Source of the DNA: Linum tenue
Lineage: Eukaryota > Streptophyta > Magnoliopsida > Malpighiales > Linaceae
Assembly: GCA_946122785.1 (NCBI GenBank)
Contig: CAMGYJ010000008.1
Span: 3,001,742 to 3,065,741 of the forward strand
DNA: 64,000 bases
Direction of reading: 5' to 3'
Part shown: positions 34,525 through 47,152 of the stretch, one piece after another
Layout of the letters: every line of letters starts with the position of its first letter
Numbering within the stretch: the stretch's first letter is position 1
Translations under genes and position numbers: made by a program
Notes under the pieces: generated by a model
Database searches by the model: none
What the model saw: only the letters and a program-made list of their open reading frames with translations
What the model was told of the DNA's origin: nothing

Positions 34525-35707
34525 GGTACGTAGGTGGAAACAGAGAAGGGAGCACGTGTTGAACATTTCCCAAAATTACCTCCATTTTTCACTTTTCAAG
34601 TCCTCTCTTTCGGTAGGTTTATATAATACCATTTGTAATATCGTACTAGAAGTCATACTAGACTCGTTGGTGGTAAGGTATTTTATGATACTACAGTTGT
34701 TCAATCATTTCGTACCAATGAAATACAATTTGAGAATATTAAGATATTCTTTTTGTGAAAAAAGTAAACCACAGTTATCGTTCAGGAGTAATACTGGAAT
34801 AAAATCGAAATATATCGATATCTAAAATATTATATATTCAAAGATGACTATGAAGAGTGGCGGTGCCACATTGTGTTGAACTTCCTACTATGTCAGAAAG
34901 ACATGAAATTCTACTCATCGTTTCTCATACGCCTAATTCAGTCTATGTAATATTTTTTATAGGCTGGTATTGTTATGAGAAATAAGAAATTAGATATATA
35001 TGGATTCAAATAATTTGTGGATTTATAGATTCAAGTGACATTTAAATTAATCTTGGATCATTATGAAAATTTTAAAAAATTTAGGTACCAATAAAAATTC
35101 ATTATAAAAATAAGTACCAAACTCTAATAATTGTATTGGCCCATCAATAAATACAAGCCTATACTTGGTCTTCAAAATGATCCTAATGCTTATAAAAAAA
35201 TAATGATCCTAATGAATTTAGCTCACATTTGGTAATTTGTCATTTACAACTACAAAAATGGTGGATTGTACTAATTAAATTCCCTTTTTTCTATGTAGTT
35301 TTGCTTTTTTAGCTAAATGATACTGAAGAGATTCGACTAGATTATCATTAGAGTTCAAGCCTATACTTGTAATCAATGAAGTAAACCAGACTTCCATATA
35401 TGGAACTCATTCATTGGGGGAAAAAAAGTAGATTATTACGTTGGATTGGAGAGACAAGTATACTCATTAATAAAATGCTAATTTTTATTTCTTGAGATGG
35501 AAGAACCATGGCTACAACAGTATTGTAGCTGTTTATTTCCTCAAACTATATATGGTGACTACAACTTTAGGAGGTCTAGCAGTCGTCATTGTTAAACTAG
35601 AAACTGTTACAGAGGTACGTAGGTACGCAATGTCTGCATGCATGCATGCAGTAACATTTAATAAGTGTAACATCATATAGATTAATAGATGGTTCATTAA
35701 TTTAATT
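34525..35707. other. Downstream flank of LysM copy 2
   Basis: No gene. 34525-34620 continues the duplicated oxidoreductase-type flank. 34970-35480 is a diverged copy of 37500-37925 and marks one end of the LysM duplication unit. A (TGCA)n run lies at about 35636-35652. Confidence 0.55.
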
Positions 35708-36115
35708 TTAACCCGTGGTGCAGATCGTCATCCCGTAGTGGATGTTGTCGCAATCCAGATGCGGGTTTAAACGGAAGAGCTGCTTCATTGTGACGCCGCC
35801 ATTTCTCGCCACATCGCAGCACGTGTCCGTTGTACTCACCACTGTTACTCCTCTACAGTTCTTCACAAAATGCGCAGCTATACACACAAGCAACACAAAA
35901 TATGTTGCGATCGATCGAGTTCAGTTCATCAGTAACTTGTTAAACAATATCATGGAGGAAAATGAAGGAAATTCATCAGACATGCATATATATAATCGAT
36001 CACCTGCAAAGATTGGAGATCGGCCAACATCCGCGTGGAGAAAGAGTACCATCGCCAGAAGAAGAAGAGATGGAGAGATTCTCCTTCTGATCAACATGGT
36101 TCCAGACTTCATCAT
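35708..36115 (-). CDS. Small secreted LysM-domain protein, copy 2
   Basis: Exons 36115-36004 and 35877-35708 give 93 residues. The signal peptide is shorter than in copy 1 (SLLLLAMVLFLHADVG). The LysM part reads GVTVVSTTDTCCDVARNGG, VTMKQLFRLNPHLDC and YGMTICTTG, with the normal Gly before the final Cys. DTCC adds one Cys compared with copy 1. The intron sits at the same place in all three copies, just after SPIFA, separating signal peptide from domain. The acceptor is TGTATAG. Confidence 0.87.
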
Positions 36116-36205
36116 CGATCGTTCTCGTTCTATATATATATTGTGTTTGTTTAAGAAAAAATGATGTTCTTTTGTGTTTTGATATATGATCCATTCCAGC
36201 CGGCC

Positions 36206-36214
36206 TTATTTATA
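36206..36214 (-). promoter_or_regulatory. TATA box of LysM gene copy 2
   Basis: TATAAATAA on the minus strand, followed by GGCCGG as in the other two copies. Confidence 0.7.
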
Positions 36215-37930
36215 GTGCTCAGGCTGGAAAAATTAAATTTGAGCCGGGCTAGCTGCCGTACGTGTGGAGGAGAATTTAGTGCAGCCTTAGGAAATTCAAT
36301 AATTAAATGAAGAAGACAGTTTTGTTAGCCACATTCTCTTTTCTCTCTCAGTTCTGTCGTCTTTGATGTCTCTTTAATTTGTAGATGTTTAATTAGGCCG
36401 GCCGGCCGGCATTAATTATATTTCCGGCGATACCTTCCTTCTTCATTTCCGGCGATGCCTTCCTACTTCCCACATAGACCCGCGAAAGAAGACGTACTTC
36501 CGGCCAGGGGCGGAGCTACACTTGGTATTGGCCCCCAGAATTCGAAATGTTACGTATAAATTATATTGGTGTTTGGAAATTTCGTATAAATTGAAGTATT
36601 TGTATAAAATTGTTCAATATGCAATTATGTTAGATGAGGGTTGGGTAGCTCAGGCCTAAGTGAATGAGAACTTTTTGTTTGTCCTCCATATTGTGGGTTT
36701 GAAACCCAGTGAATGAGAACTTTTTCTTCTCTCCCAAACTTCTTGCCAAAGACCATTTTCTTCTTCTTGATCATTTTTCTTCTTACACAGACAACGAACC
36801 TCTGCCAAACAGATCGAGGCTTCCTTTTCTCTCGTCACACCCTTCGTCTTCTTCCATGCAGTTCTCTTCCTCCTAAAAACAACACAGTTAGAAACACAGA
36901 CATAAACACATCCACTTCCTCTCTTACCCACAAACAAAATACAAAAAAACTTCCACACTTCCTTGTCCTTTCCCCTGAAAATTGAAAAACACCATACCAA
37001 ATGTCCTAACAATAAACAAACAGTGCTTTCTTTTCTCTTACCTCACAGACTGCCAATTAATTAACCACAAAGGACATAAAAGAGACGACTGTAAGTCCCA
37101 GTTCTATTCCTTTCTTCTTCTTTCACTAGCCACACACACGAAATACATATATACACAACAACAAAAGAAAGAAGCAAAGACAGCAGCTACAATTCTGGAG
37201 ACAGGGAGGCATAATCATCTCAACATCGATCAAGGAGTCGGATGTTCAAGTTAGTATGATGGTGCGGTCTAGGGATCGATATAAAGAAATCAAGGTGACT
37301 GCAGCTTTGGAGGGCTCCTCCTCTAGGTGCCTTTTTCTTACCTTTGTTGAAAAATCTAGGCGCCTTTTACAGGTTTCTTATGTGGAACAGCGAGAAAGCA
37401 AGTGTGGGAATCGGAGGTTGGGGATTACTGGATAGACTTGTGTGGCAAATGTGATGTCGAACTTGCTTAATTTCATTGCCCAGCTCACCATTTGTTATGA
37501 AGATATTCATAGATTGATCATAGATTGGATTTAAATAATTGGTGGATTCATAAATTCATGTGGCATCTAAATTTTGGATCATTACGGAAAAAAAATTTAA
37601 AAAAAATCGGTACTAATAAAAAGTCATTATAAAAAATAGGTACCAAACTCTATAATTGGATTGGCCCATGAATAAATACAAGCGCCTATACTTGTTCTTC
37701 AAAAAGATCCTAATGAATATAGCTAGCAGTTGGCAATTTGCCATTTACAACTACAAAAATGATGGATTGTACTAAATTCTTTTTTCTATGTAGTTTTTGG
37801 TTTTTAGTCAAATAATAGTTAAGATACTCGACTAGATTATTATGAGAGTTCAAGCCTATACTTGTAATCAATGAAGTAAACCATATTTCCATGGAACTCA
37901 TTCATTGGAAACAAGAGTAGATTATTTCGA
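36215..37930. other. Intergenic DNA between LysM copies 2 and 3
   Basis: No gene recognised. 36290-36500 is the shared LysM upstream flank. At 36507 a CAGGGGCGGAGCTAC end marks a one-ended hAT-like fragment. 36710-37260 is CT- and CA-rich and repeats GTGAATGAGAACTTTTT. 37500-37925 is the partner of 34970-35480. Confidence 0.45.
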
Positions 37931-38640
37931 TGGAGATGTTGGGAAATCAGAATACGGTGGAAACTGTTGTGTATTATTATAACACTACAAAGGGTTTATA
38001 TAGAATACAATGACTGACTCCTATAATAACTCTAGCACTAATACGACAATTACTTAACTTCTACGACTCTTATAAGGAATATAACACTGACCAATTACAT
38101 AACAGTACTGGTAGTATAACATAATACTACTCGTACTACACATACTCTAATACCCTCCCCAAATTGATGGTAATTACTTACCAACAATTTGAAAACCGAA
38201 ACAAAAACTAACACAAAAAGAAAAAATATATAGCAAAGACACTGATAACGGCTGCTAATCCCAAATTTTGCGCCGTTGTTGAAGAAAACCACGCCCCACA
38301 AAAACATTGATGGTGATGACGATATCTCTTACCAAAACTGCCTTGTTGTTCCAAACCCTCGTCCTCCAAAGAAGTTTCAGAAACTGACTGATCATGAAAA
38401 CAAACCAAAGATGCTCAGAGCCTTCTGTGACCGTGAGGTCTTCTGTTCGAATCCCGGTGACCCCAACTATTTCTGTTAAGCACATAGTGTCCGGACCTGA
38501 GCCTCTGCAAACTCCAAGCCACTCTGAGTGGCTTCAGTTTGAGGGAGTGTGTTAGTAAACGGTATATGATCCTCGATTAAACCTCTCTCAACAACTCGAG
38601 TTATTGGGACCAACTGGTTCTTGACAGGAGAGACGATCGA
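37930..38640. mobile_element. Degraded retroelement fragment, possibly Copia-like
   Basis: GCTCAGAGCCTTCTGTGACC followed by GTTCGAATCCCGG resembles the leader after a tRNA-Met primer site in plant Copia elements. A purine run GAGGGAGTG followed by TGTTAG resembles a polypurine tract and LTR start. No matching LTR pair or protein domain was found. It breaks the downstream flank of LysM copy 3. Confidence 0.35.
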
Positions 38641-38939
38641 GTAGTCATAAAATGCTAATTTTATTTCTTGAGAGAGAAGAGAACTCCATGGCTACAACAG
38701 TAGACAGTGATGTTTATTTTCTCAAACTATATATTGTAACTGCGACTCGAGGAGATCTAGTAGTGGCAGCTTGCCAGCCGGCAATTCTGTAGAACTAGTG
38801 TCTTCTTTCTAGAGCTAGTCGTAGTCGTCGTTAAAGCAGTAGCAAGAGAAACTGTTACAAGAGGTACGTAGACAACACAATGTCTGCATGCATGCATGCA
38901 GTGACATTTGATAAGTTAGCATTATACGGTTCATCAATT

Positions 38940-39370
38940 TTAACCGCTGGTGCAGAGTGTCATCCCGTAGCGGATTTTATCGCAATCCAGATGCGGGTTT
39001 AAACGGAAGAGCTGCTTCATTGTGATGCCGTCTTTTCTCACCACATCGCAGCACGTGTCTGTCGAACTCACCACTGTTACTCCAGTACAATGCTTCACGT
39101 GCGCAGCTATAACACACAACGTATTATTACGGCCGTAAAGCAAGTTTCGGTTCATCAGTAACTTGCTAATTAACATATAACATGCAGTAGAGAGAGGAAT
39201 TATACATGGAGGAAAAAGAATGAAATTCATTGAACATATATATAATCACCTGCAAAGATTGGAGATCGGCCAACATCGGCGTGGAGAAAGAGTACTGCGG
39301 CAACCATCGCCAGAAGAAGAAGAAATGGGGAGGTCCTTCTTCCCAACATGGTTCCAGACTTCATCATCAT
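38940..39370 (-). CDS. Small secreted LysM-domain protein, copy 3
   Basis: Exons 39370-39250 and 39106-38940 give 95 residues. Three ATG codons in a row open the frame. The signal peptide reads FLLLLAMVAAVLFLHADVG. The LysM part (GVTVVSSTDTCCDVVRKDG, ITMKQLFRLNPHLDC, YGMTLCTSG) is closer to copy 2 than to copy 1, so copies 2 and 3 are the younger pair. The acceptor is TGTTATAG. The frame is intact. Confidence 0.87.
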
Positions 39371-39470
39371 CTTCGTACTATATATATATATATATATAGT
39401 ATTTGTTTAAGAAATTATGTTGTTTTTTTAATTTCTTCCTCTGTTTGACAAATGATCTATTCCAGCCGGC

Positions 39471-39480
39471 CTTATTTATA
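39471..39480 (-). promoter_or_regulatory. TATA box of LysM gene copy 3
   Basis: TATAAATAAG on the minus strand, about 100 nt before the ATG, followed by GCCGG as in the other copies. Confidence 0.7.
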
Positions 39481-39805
39481 GTGCTGCTCGATCAGGCAGA
39501 GAGGCATGAGCCCAAAAATTTGCAGCCTTAGGAAATTCAATAATTAAATGAAGAAGACAGTTTTGTTAGTGATCTTCTCTTTTCTCTCAGTTCTGTCTTT
39601 GGTGCTCTTTGTAGATGTTTAGGCCGGCCGGCATTTTATTTCCGGCGATACCTTCCTGCTTCGCACATAGACACGCGCAAGAAGACGTATTTCCGGCATA
39701 TGATAATTATTCCCTACCTAGCTAGCTAGCTAACTATACATTCGTCAACCTCATTCTCTCTCATTTTAACTCCTAGCTCCCATATTGTTTTCTGGCGAGA
39801 AAAAT

Positions 39806-39918
39806 TTGCGCTGAATGAGAATTGAATGCACCTTGATTTCTTTGGACAACGATGACAACGATAAGAAAACTTGCGTTGAATGAGAATTGAATGCACCTTG
39901 ACTTTTTTGGACAACGAT
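39806..39918 (+). repeat. Tandem duplicate of about 60-70 bp
   Basis: TGAATGAGAATTGAATGCACC and the following TTGGACAACGAT occur twice in tandem with few changes. Confidence 0.75.
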
Positions 39919-40441
39919 CACTAAACACGGTTCACACCTCTTCAAACACAGTTCGAACGAGGGTGTTCGATGTTTACACGACTCTCGAGACATATCTACA
40001 TTAAGTTACTCCTACTCCTATGGAGGTTTTGAGAGAGCTCTAGATCTACGAATACTGATAAAAATTGTAGAGGAAAGATAAAATTGATAAACTTGACAAG
40101 TGGTGTCGAGTGGTGATTTTTGCGACCCTTTCTCTGTCAACTCCTCCTATTTATAGCCTTGAAGTGGTAACTGTCGTAGAAAAACCGTTTGAGAGTAACT
40201 TCCAAGAAAGAACTGCTCCCCTTCTTCCTCAGACGTGGCTGACGTGTCCTTGCACGTGGGATAATCGACAGTTGCTCTGCTAACTGCCTGCTCTTTATCT
40301 TGGAACTGTCGTCTTGTTACTTGCCTCTCCCACATGGCTTGCTTTCTTACTTCCACCTTGTTAGTTTAGATCTTGGACATGGTCTAGACTCTAGACTCAC
40401 GGTGTGGTATATATCTCGCGGCCACGTTGGGCTCCAAATTT

Positions 40442-41097
40442 TAAGGGTGGGCACGTGAGTGGTTAATCCGCGGATTGATATCTATCCACCCGCAAATAAC
40501 CCGACTAGCACGCAGTGGGTGATTGATGTGGGTGGATTGCGAATTGGTAAATCTCCTACCCGCACTAATGTGGGTGGATTGCGGGTCACTCATATGACCC
40601 ACATCCTATTTTTACATGAAAAAATGTTGTTTCTTATAGTATCGAATATTCATTATATTTTCGAACTGCATTACAGTCTGACCATATACTTAAAAAGGTG
40701 AAGAATAATTAATAGTTTTGACTACTATCATTGGTCATTGTGTTGTGCAATATTCATTAGATATTGGATATTGGTATGCAGATTATTGTTAATAACCATT
40801 AAATATTGGGATGCAAACTATAAATTATTAATTGTATCAAAATCACAAATTAATGATACAGTCTTACTAATTTTGCTTTGAACTTATTATAAATGTTAAT
40901 CAAATTTCTTAATGGCTAGTTGAAGAATTGCTTTTGCGGGTTGACCCGCGACCCAACTGCACCCATTCACCACCCACCCAACCCAACCCGCAGAAGTATG
41001 TGGGTGGATTGCGGGTCACAATTATTTCAACCCGCTAGTAAGTGGGTGGGTCAATTTGAGACCAAAACCCACCCAACCCGCCCATTGCCCACCCCTA
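40442..41097. mobile_element. Non-autonomous hAT inside a 47-bp tandem array
   Basis: Starts TAAGGGTGGGCA, ends TTGCCCACCCCTA, exact 8-bp duplication CCAAATTT at 40434-40441 and 41098-41105. Ends carry GGGTGGATTGCGGGT-type units. Confidence 0.92.
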
Positions 41098-41105
41098 CCA
41101 AATTT

Positions 41106-41250
41106 GACGCCAACGTGGTCTAGATCTCGCGACCACGTCGGGCTCTAAACTTGACGCCAACGCGGTCTAGATCTCGCGACCACATCGGGCTCTAAACTTG
41201 ATGCCAACGCGGTCTAGATCTCGCGACCACGTCGGGCTACCCAACTCGCG
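41106..41250 (+). repeat. 47-bp tandem repeats
   Basis: Three copies, period 47 bp, with GCCAACGCGGTCTAGATCTC and CGACCACGTCGGGCT. A further part copy lies left of the hAT at 40400-40441, so the hAT sits inside the array. Confidence 0.88.
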
Positions 41251-41613
41251 GAGAGACTAGCTCCTTCTTGGAGACTTAGTGATTTGGGCTTAAAAACTAG
41301 TATCATGAGGCCAGTTCAAGTAACATTAATTGTCATTAATGATCTGGCCTTATAAAGACAGTTAATGCCTTGTAAATAATCAATGTGGTACAAGATTATT
41401 TTTTGGGTGTAAATACATATGATCATATAGGAGTCCTACCACCGACATAAGAAGTTCTACTGTCCACACACGAGTGTTACGTGAGACGTTACAACTTACA
41501 AATCTTACGACCTAGAGGTGAAGTCAGAATTCGGGTTGAAATCTGCTTATACATTATTCCTAAGAAGGAAAAAAGCAAAATAACTGTATAAAGTTTTATA
41601 TTTCTATTATTTA

Positions 41614-44600
41614 AGGATGGAGGGAGTCAATGGAATGCTGCGCAAGCCCTCAGCCTCCGTAATTTTGTCCAGAATTTGGGCCTTCTTGACCCTGGGTTTC
41701 AGGGGGACCAATTCACTTGGACCAATAAACGAATGGGGGCGACCTGTGTTAGAGAGAGACTGGATAGAGCCCTTTGTTCACAATCTTGGCTTGACCGCTT
41801 TCCTGATACCTTGGTCAAGCACTTTACGGATCAGGGATCGGATCACCGGGCGCTCCTCCTTTCTGATAAACCCTATGTTCGGAATAGTCGCCCTCTATTC
41901 CGTTTTGATGCTCGATGGGCGGACAACCCTGAAGTGAAGGCCATGGTTTCTTATGTTTGGCAGGAAGATATCCAAGGCACCCCGATGTTTCGCATTTGGG
42001 AGAGCCTTAAGAAGTTGCGTCATTTATTGTATGATTGGAGTAGAGCAGGAACCACTAATTCCCTGCGTAATATCAGAACTCTCCAGAGCGAGATTGAGCG
42101 GCTTAAGCTTATTCACTCGATTGATTGGGATGCGGTCCGTTGCCTTGAGGCTGAATTAACAAGACAGTGGGATGCGGAAGAAGTGTACTGGCAGCAAAAA
42201 TCTAGAGTTCACTGGTTGAAGAAGGGAGATAAAAACACGTCATACTTCCACATAGTGACTAGGACGCGTCGTAAACGGAACTTTGTGACGGGTCTAAGAG
42301 ATGAGAATGGCGAGTGGATTACTGATGAAAAAGGTAAAGCGGATATTGCCACCAATTTCTATGGCCATTTGTTCACTTCGGAAAATCAAGTTCTTAATAT
42401 GTCGCCCGTAGTGTTACTCCGGAAATGAATGCTGGCCTGACGGCTACTGTCCTCCCGGAGGAGGTGCGGAAAACTGTCTTCACGATGGGAGCTAAGCAAG
42501 CCCCTGGGTCTGATGGGTTCACGGGCAAATTTTTAAGGCCTTTTGGGGTATTGTAGGGGAGTCGGTGGTTGACGCAGTCTGCTCGTTTTTTATGACGGGT
42601 AGGATGCTCCGTAGCTTCAATCACACCTGGCTCACTTTAATCCCTAAAGTGGGTAATGTTGAATCCATGAGGCAGTTGCGCTCAATCAGGTTATGCCAAT
42701 TCGTGTATAAAATCATAACTAAGATCATGGCTGAACGATTATCGGGCCTCTTACCTCACATTGTATCTTCAGGCCAAAGCGCGTTCATTCGGGATCGCCA
42801 AATTATTGAGAATATCCTCCTTGGGTATGAATTAATGCATTACTTGAAAATCAAAAAGCAAGGCAAGAAGGGGTACATGGCTCTTAAGGTTGACATGGAA
42901 AAGGCCTATGATAGAGTTGAATGGCCGTTTCTTCTTGCAATTTTGAACAAGATGGGTTTTAGCTCGGTTTGGCAGGGTTGGATACATGAGTGCCTCCGGT
43001 CGTCATCTTTCTCTGTCCTGATGAATGGTACTCCATCTGGGTTCTTCAGACCATCGCGGGGCTTGCGGCAAGGAGATCCCTTATCACCTCTTCTTTTTGT
43101 GCTCTGCACTGAGGGATTTGCGGCTCTCTTGCGTAAGGCGATTGGGGATAAAAGGCTGGCAGGGGTTAAGGTGGCCCCGCGTGCCCCCCGTATCTCGCAT
43201 TTATTTTTTGCCGATGACTCTTATCTGTTCCTGCGGGGCACGCTGCAGGAGTGTGAGAATTTAATTACGGTACTAAATGAATACGAGGAACTAAATGGGC
43301 AGCGCGTCAATTTGGATAAATCGGCGGTTTGTTTCAGTAAGAATATTACTCTGCCCGACCAGGAGTTCTTAGCGGCGATTTTGGGAGTTGGAGCTGTTGG
43401 GGTGCAGGATAAATATCTGGGCCTCCCCACTTTGATTGCTCGTTCTAAAATGGAGACCTTTCGGTATTTGGAGGAAAAGCTGTTGGAAAGGCTTCAGGGG
43501 TGGAAACGAAGGACCTTGTCTTGGGCAGCGAAGGAGACACTGATTAAGTCCATTGCCTTGGCTTTGCCATTGCATGTAATGTCTTGTTTCAAGATGCTTC
43601 TCTCGTTGTGTCGCCTATTGGACAAGCATGTTGCTCGCTTTTGGTGGGGTGATGAGGAGGGACATTCGAGAATCAGGTGGATGATATGTGTAAGAGTAAA
43701 CATGAGGGGTGAATGGGCTTCCGCCGGTTTGAGCATTTCAATCAAGCCCTTTTGGCCAAGATCAGTTGGAGTATTTTAGTTGAGCCCCAGTCTCTTCTAG
43801 CACAAGTCTATAAGGGTAAGTACTTCCCTTCGGGGCATTTCCTTAATGCTAAAGCCAGGTCGCGCCCATCCTGGGGCTGGCAAAGCATTTTGTATGGACG
43901 AGATTTATTGGAGATGGGGCTCAGATGGCAAATTGGGAATGAGCGCTCGGCGTCCCTGCTTCGGTCCCCCTGGATTCCTCAGCTGCAGCTTGATCCTCCG
44001 AGGTATAATCCGGTGGTTCTACCAGAGGGGGGTGACCCTAATGTGAATGATGTAATTTGTCAAGGGGAAGGGCGCTGGTGTGATCTCAAGCTCAGCCAGT
44101 GGTTTGATCCACCTACTTGCCGTATTATAAAAACTATTCCCCTTCCTCAGCAGAACCTTGCGGATAAACTGATATGGCATTTTACTCCTGATGGGTGTTC
44201 TCGGTCAAGTCAGCCTATCATCTGGTTGTCTCCCTTGATAGGAGGAGGAGGCGGTGGAAGGCGTCGGCTAGTTGGATGGATAGATCCAGTTGGATTCGGT
44301 TGTGGGAGGCGAATATTCCCCCTAAGCTGAAAGTCTTTGTTTGGCAAATTCTGAATTGAATTCTCCCCACCACGGAAGCCCTAATTGCTCGAAAGGTCCC
44401 TGTCCTCCCTCGTTGTCCGGTCTGTTGGGGGGGCCCGGAAACCATGGAGCATTTGTTTCTGAATTGTCCGGTGGCGTGTGCGCTCTGGGGGAGTTTGGGG
44501 CTTGAGTACTTAGGGGAGGGGTTGCCTCGCCATACTTTTCCTCTATTTCTTAAAGCGTTAATTCAACAGCCAACGCTCCTCATGGCAGTAGTCTCTGTCC

Positions 44601-45270
44601 TTTGGCGCATTTGGCGGTCGAGAAATTGGGTGATGTTTGAAGGAAAGCAATTTGGATTCCCCGCGTTGATGAGACAGTTTTCCCAACAGTATGAGGAATG
44701 GGTGGGGCTACCGGTGGATGTGCCCCCATGCCTTCTCCCCCGATGGTTCCACGATCAGGTGGGCCGGGTCCGACTGCAGGGTTTACTTGCTAGTGGGACG
44801 GGGCTACCAGGAAGGGATCACATTCAGCAGGTGGCATGGTTCTTCTGTCTCCCTCGGGGGATGTTCTTATGGCTCACGGGATTCAGTTTCAGGGGATTGA
44901 CGACCCTGTGGTTGTGGAGTTGCTTGTGCTCCGGGAGGCTATTGCTTGGTGTGTGGGTCAGGGTTTTACAGGGATGCGCTTCGAAGGGGATGCTAAGATC
45001 ATCATTGATAAAATCAATTGCAAGGATGCTAGGGACAACTGGATGGGTGCCGTTTTGGAAGAAGTCTTACACTATTTTGGTAACAGCCCTGGGTTTAGTG
45101 TGCAGTTTATAGGTCGGAGTAGTAATAGGATAGCACATGTGGTGGCTAGAAAAGCCCTCTCTTTGTACCCGACTGTGAGTCGCTTCTTTGATTTTCGGAC
45201 CTGGCTTGGTTCCAGGGTGTAACTATCTATGTTTTGGTATCAATATATGATTATCTTTTGTCAAAAAAAA
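41614..45270 (+). mobile_element. L1-like LINE, 5' truncated and degenerate
   Basis: It starts within the C-terminal endonuclease (QFTWTNKRMGATCVRERLDRA, SDHRALLL), then has a reverse transcriptase (42565-43680; FADD motif in HLFFADDSYLF), a zinc-knuckle region (44400-44460; LPRCPVCWGGPETMEHLFLNCP) and a C-terminal RNase H-like domain (44836-45222). Frame changes near 42430-42560, 43680-43720, 44300-44360 and 44800 break it. It ends with A9 at about 45262. No target duplication was found. Confidence 0.88.
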
Positions 45271-45637
45271 ATGCACACCTCGTTGTTTGAGATAATGAAA
45301 ATCACTACAACTTGAATTTGAATTTCTACTATGTTTAATGGGTAAAAAAGTATTTATGCATAATATAAGTATTACTGCATAGTATGTTTTTCAATGTCCT
45401 ACCTGGAAAATGAATGTTCAACTTTGTAGTATTTGAAAAAAATAAAGTAATCAAGTATATACAAAATATTATTTTCACAAGTGAGATTGTCCGAATTTAA
45501 AACTTAATCGATAGTTTGAAGGTAAAGGACTTAAAACATAAAATATAAAAGTTAAATGATTAAATTGAATTTTGGTCAAACAAAAAGTATAAGTAAAAAA
45601 TTCATCTGAATTTTGCTTCTTTTATGGTTGTCATAAT
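45271..45637. other. AT-rich DNA, nothing recognised
   Basis: No gene or repeat unit is evident between the LINE tail and the outer hAT of the second nest. Confidence 0.3.
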
Positions 45638-45944
45638 TAAAGGTGACAATTCTCAATCAAATCTACCAATTCAATCCATCAACTTAAATATAAACTAATC
45701 TAATCCATTTAACTACAATTCATTCTATCCAAATCCAATTGGATTGGTGGTGTATTTGGGGGACTAGATACTATAACAACACTCCTTTTGTTGTTATTGT
45801 AACAACACTAATCTCCAACCAATAGAAAGCTAGGGTTGTGATGAATTTTTATTAGTTGAGTTGACCTAGTGCAAAATCAAACCAGGGGTATAATTGTCAT
45901 TATGAAAAATATGTTTACATAAATTCCCTTGCCCAAAATTTTGG

Positions 45945-46170
45945 TCGCCGGAATCTTGTCACCGGAATATGCTTTTCGTCGCCGGAATATGCCACTGTCT
46001 CCGGAATATGCTTTTCGTCGCCGGAATATGCCACTGTCTCCGGAATATGCTCACAGTGGTCGAAATATGCTTACCGACGTCGGAATCTAGTCACCGGGGC
46101 CGGAATATGCCTATCGGCGCCAGAATCTACTCACTGACGGTCATCGGAGTTTGGTCAACGATCACCGGAT
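45945..46170 (+). repeat. Short repeats of CGCCGGAATATGC type
   Basis: About ten units of 20-24 bp with CCGGAATATGC at the core, including an exact doubled stretch near 45970-46045. Confidence 0.8.
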
Positions 46171-46189
46171 ATAATAGTATGCATTGTGA

Positions 46190-46870
46190 GATTTTTAGTT
46201 TGGTTTCTCATATTTTTGTATGCCTTTTGTGGTTTGCTTTATCGTGTTTGTGGTTTGCATTAAGAAGTTTCTAGTTTGCTTTATCGTGGTTGTGGTTTGC
46301 ATTGAGAAATTTCTGGTTTGCTTTCAAAAAATTTGTGTTTTGCATTGAGGGGTTTGTGGTTTATTTTAGGAGATTTGTGGTATGCATTAGAAGGTTTCTG
46401 GTTTGTTTTTGTGGTTTGCTTTAACGTGTTTGTGGTTTGCATTATGAGGTTTCTAGTGTGTTTTTGAAAATTCTGTGGTTTGCTTTGTGAGGTTTTTGGT
46501 TTGTTTTAATATATTTTTGGTCTGCATTACGACGTTTCTTGTTTGTTTTTGTGGTTTGCTTTACGGTGTTTATGGTTTGCGTTATGAGTTTTCTGGTGTG
46601 CTTTCAAAATATTTGTGGTTTGGTTTGTGGTGTTTCTGGTTTGTTTTTGGGAATTTGTGGCATGCATTGGGAGGTTTTTGGTATGTTTTTTATGGTTTGT
46701 TTTACCGTGTTTGTAGTTTGTTCTATGAAGTTTCTGGTGTGCTTTGTGGTGTTTTTGGTTTGTTTTAGGAGAGTTATGGTTTGTATAATAAGGTTTTTGG
46801 TGTGATTTAAAAATATTTATGCTCACTTTGTGGTGTTTCTGTTTTGCTTCACGAGACTTATGTTCTACAT
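46190..46870 (+). repeat. Degenerate TTTGTGGTTTGC repeats
   Basis: T/G-rich units of about 20-40 bp (GTTTGTGGTTTGCATTA..., TTTCTGGTTTGC...). Cys/Phe-rich open frames here come from the repeat. Confidence 0.8.
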
Positions 46871-47152
46871 TAGGATGCTTCTGATGCATCATAAAACCAA
46901 AAAAAAAATGATAAACTTTGTTGATCGTAGGGACAATTGATCTCAAGTGATCAGGTATCAACCATTACATTGTCAGAAAGCTATCCATATATCCTCCACT
47001 TGTTATCACCAGTACTCTTCTATCAATTTAATGCAATAAACAAGGTGGGAAATGAAAAAAAAATGAAAATAATTTGGTGATGACAACATTGGAGAATCCG
47101 TCAGCGTGGAGGGAGAATTCATCCTCTTCTCCAGACCTTGGAAATCAACCCA

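Larger units (their letters stand above)
39919..41420 (-). other. Possible LTR-like region on the minus strand, holding 47-bp repeats and a hAT
   Basis: No gene. A minus-strand CTATAAATAGGAGG box lies at about 40147-40160. Upstream of it on that strand is the 47-bp tandem array. The arrangement would suit a solo LTR read leftwards, but I did not find its ends. Confidence 0.3.

Noticed and set aside
36713..37254. 90-codon plus frames between LysM genes
   Set aside because: CT- and CA-rich DNA with no splice-linked partner or known domain.
38446..38458. GTTCGAATCCC as tRNA B box or SINE
   Set aside because: No A box or cloverleaf at the right distance; better explained as the leader of a Copia-like fragment.
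46475..46961. Cys/Phe-rich frames and their minus-strand Lys/His-rich partners
   Set aside because: Produced by TTTGTGGTTTGC repeats; no start context or domain.
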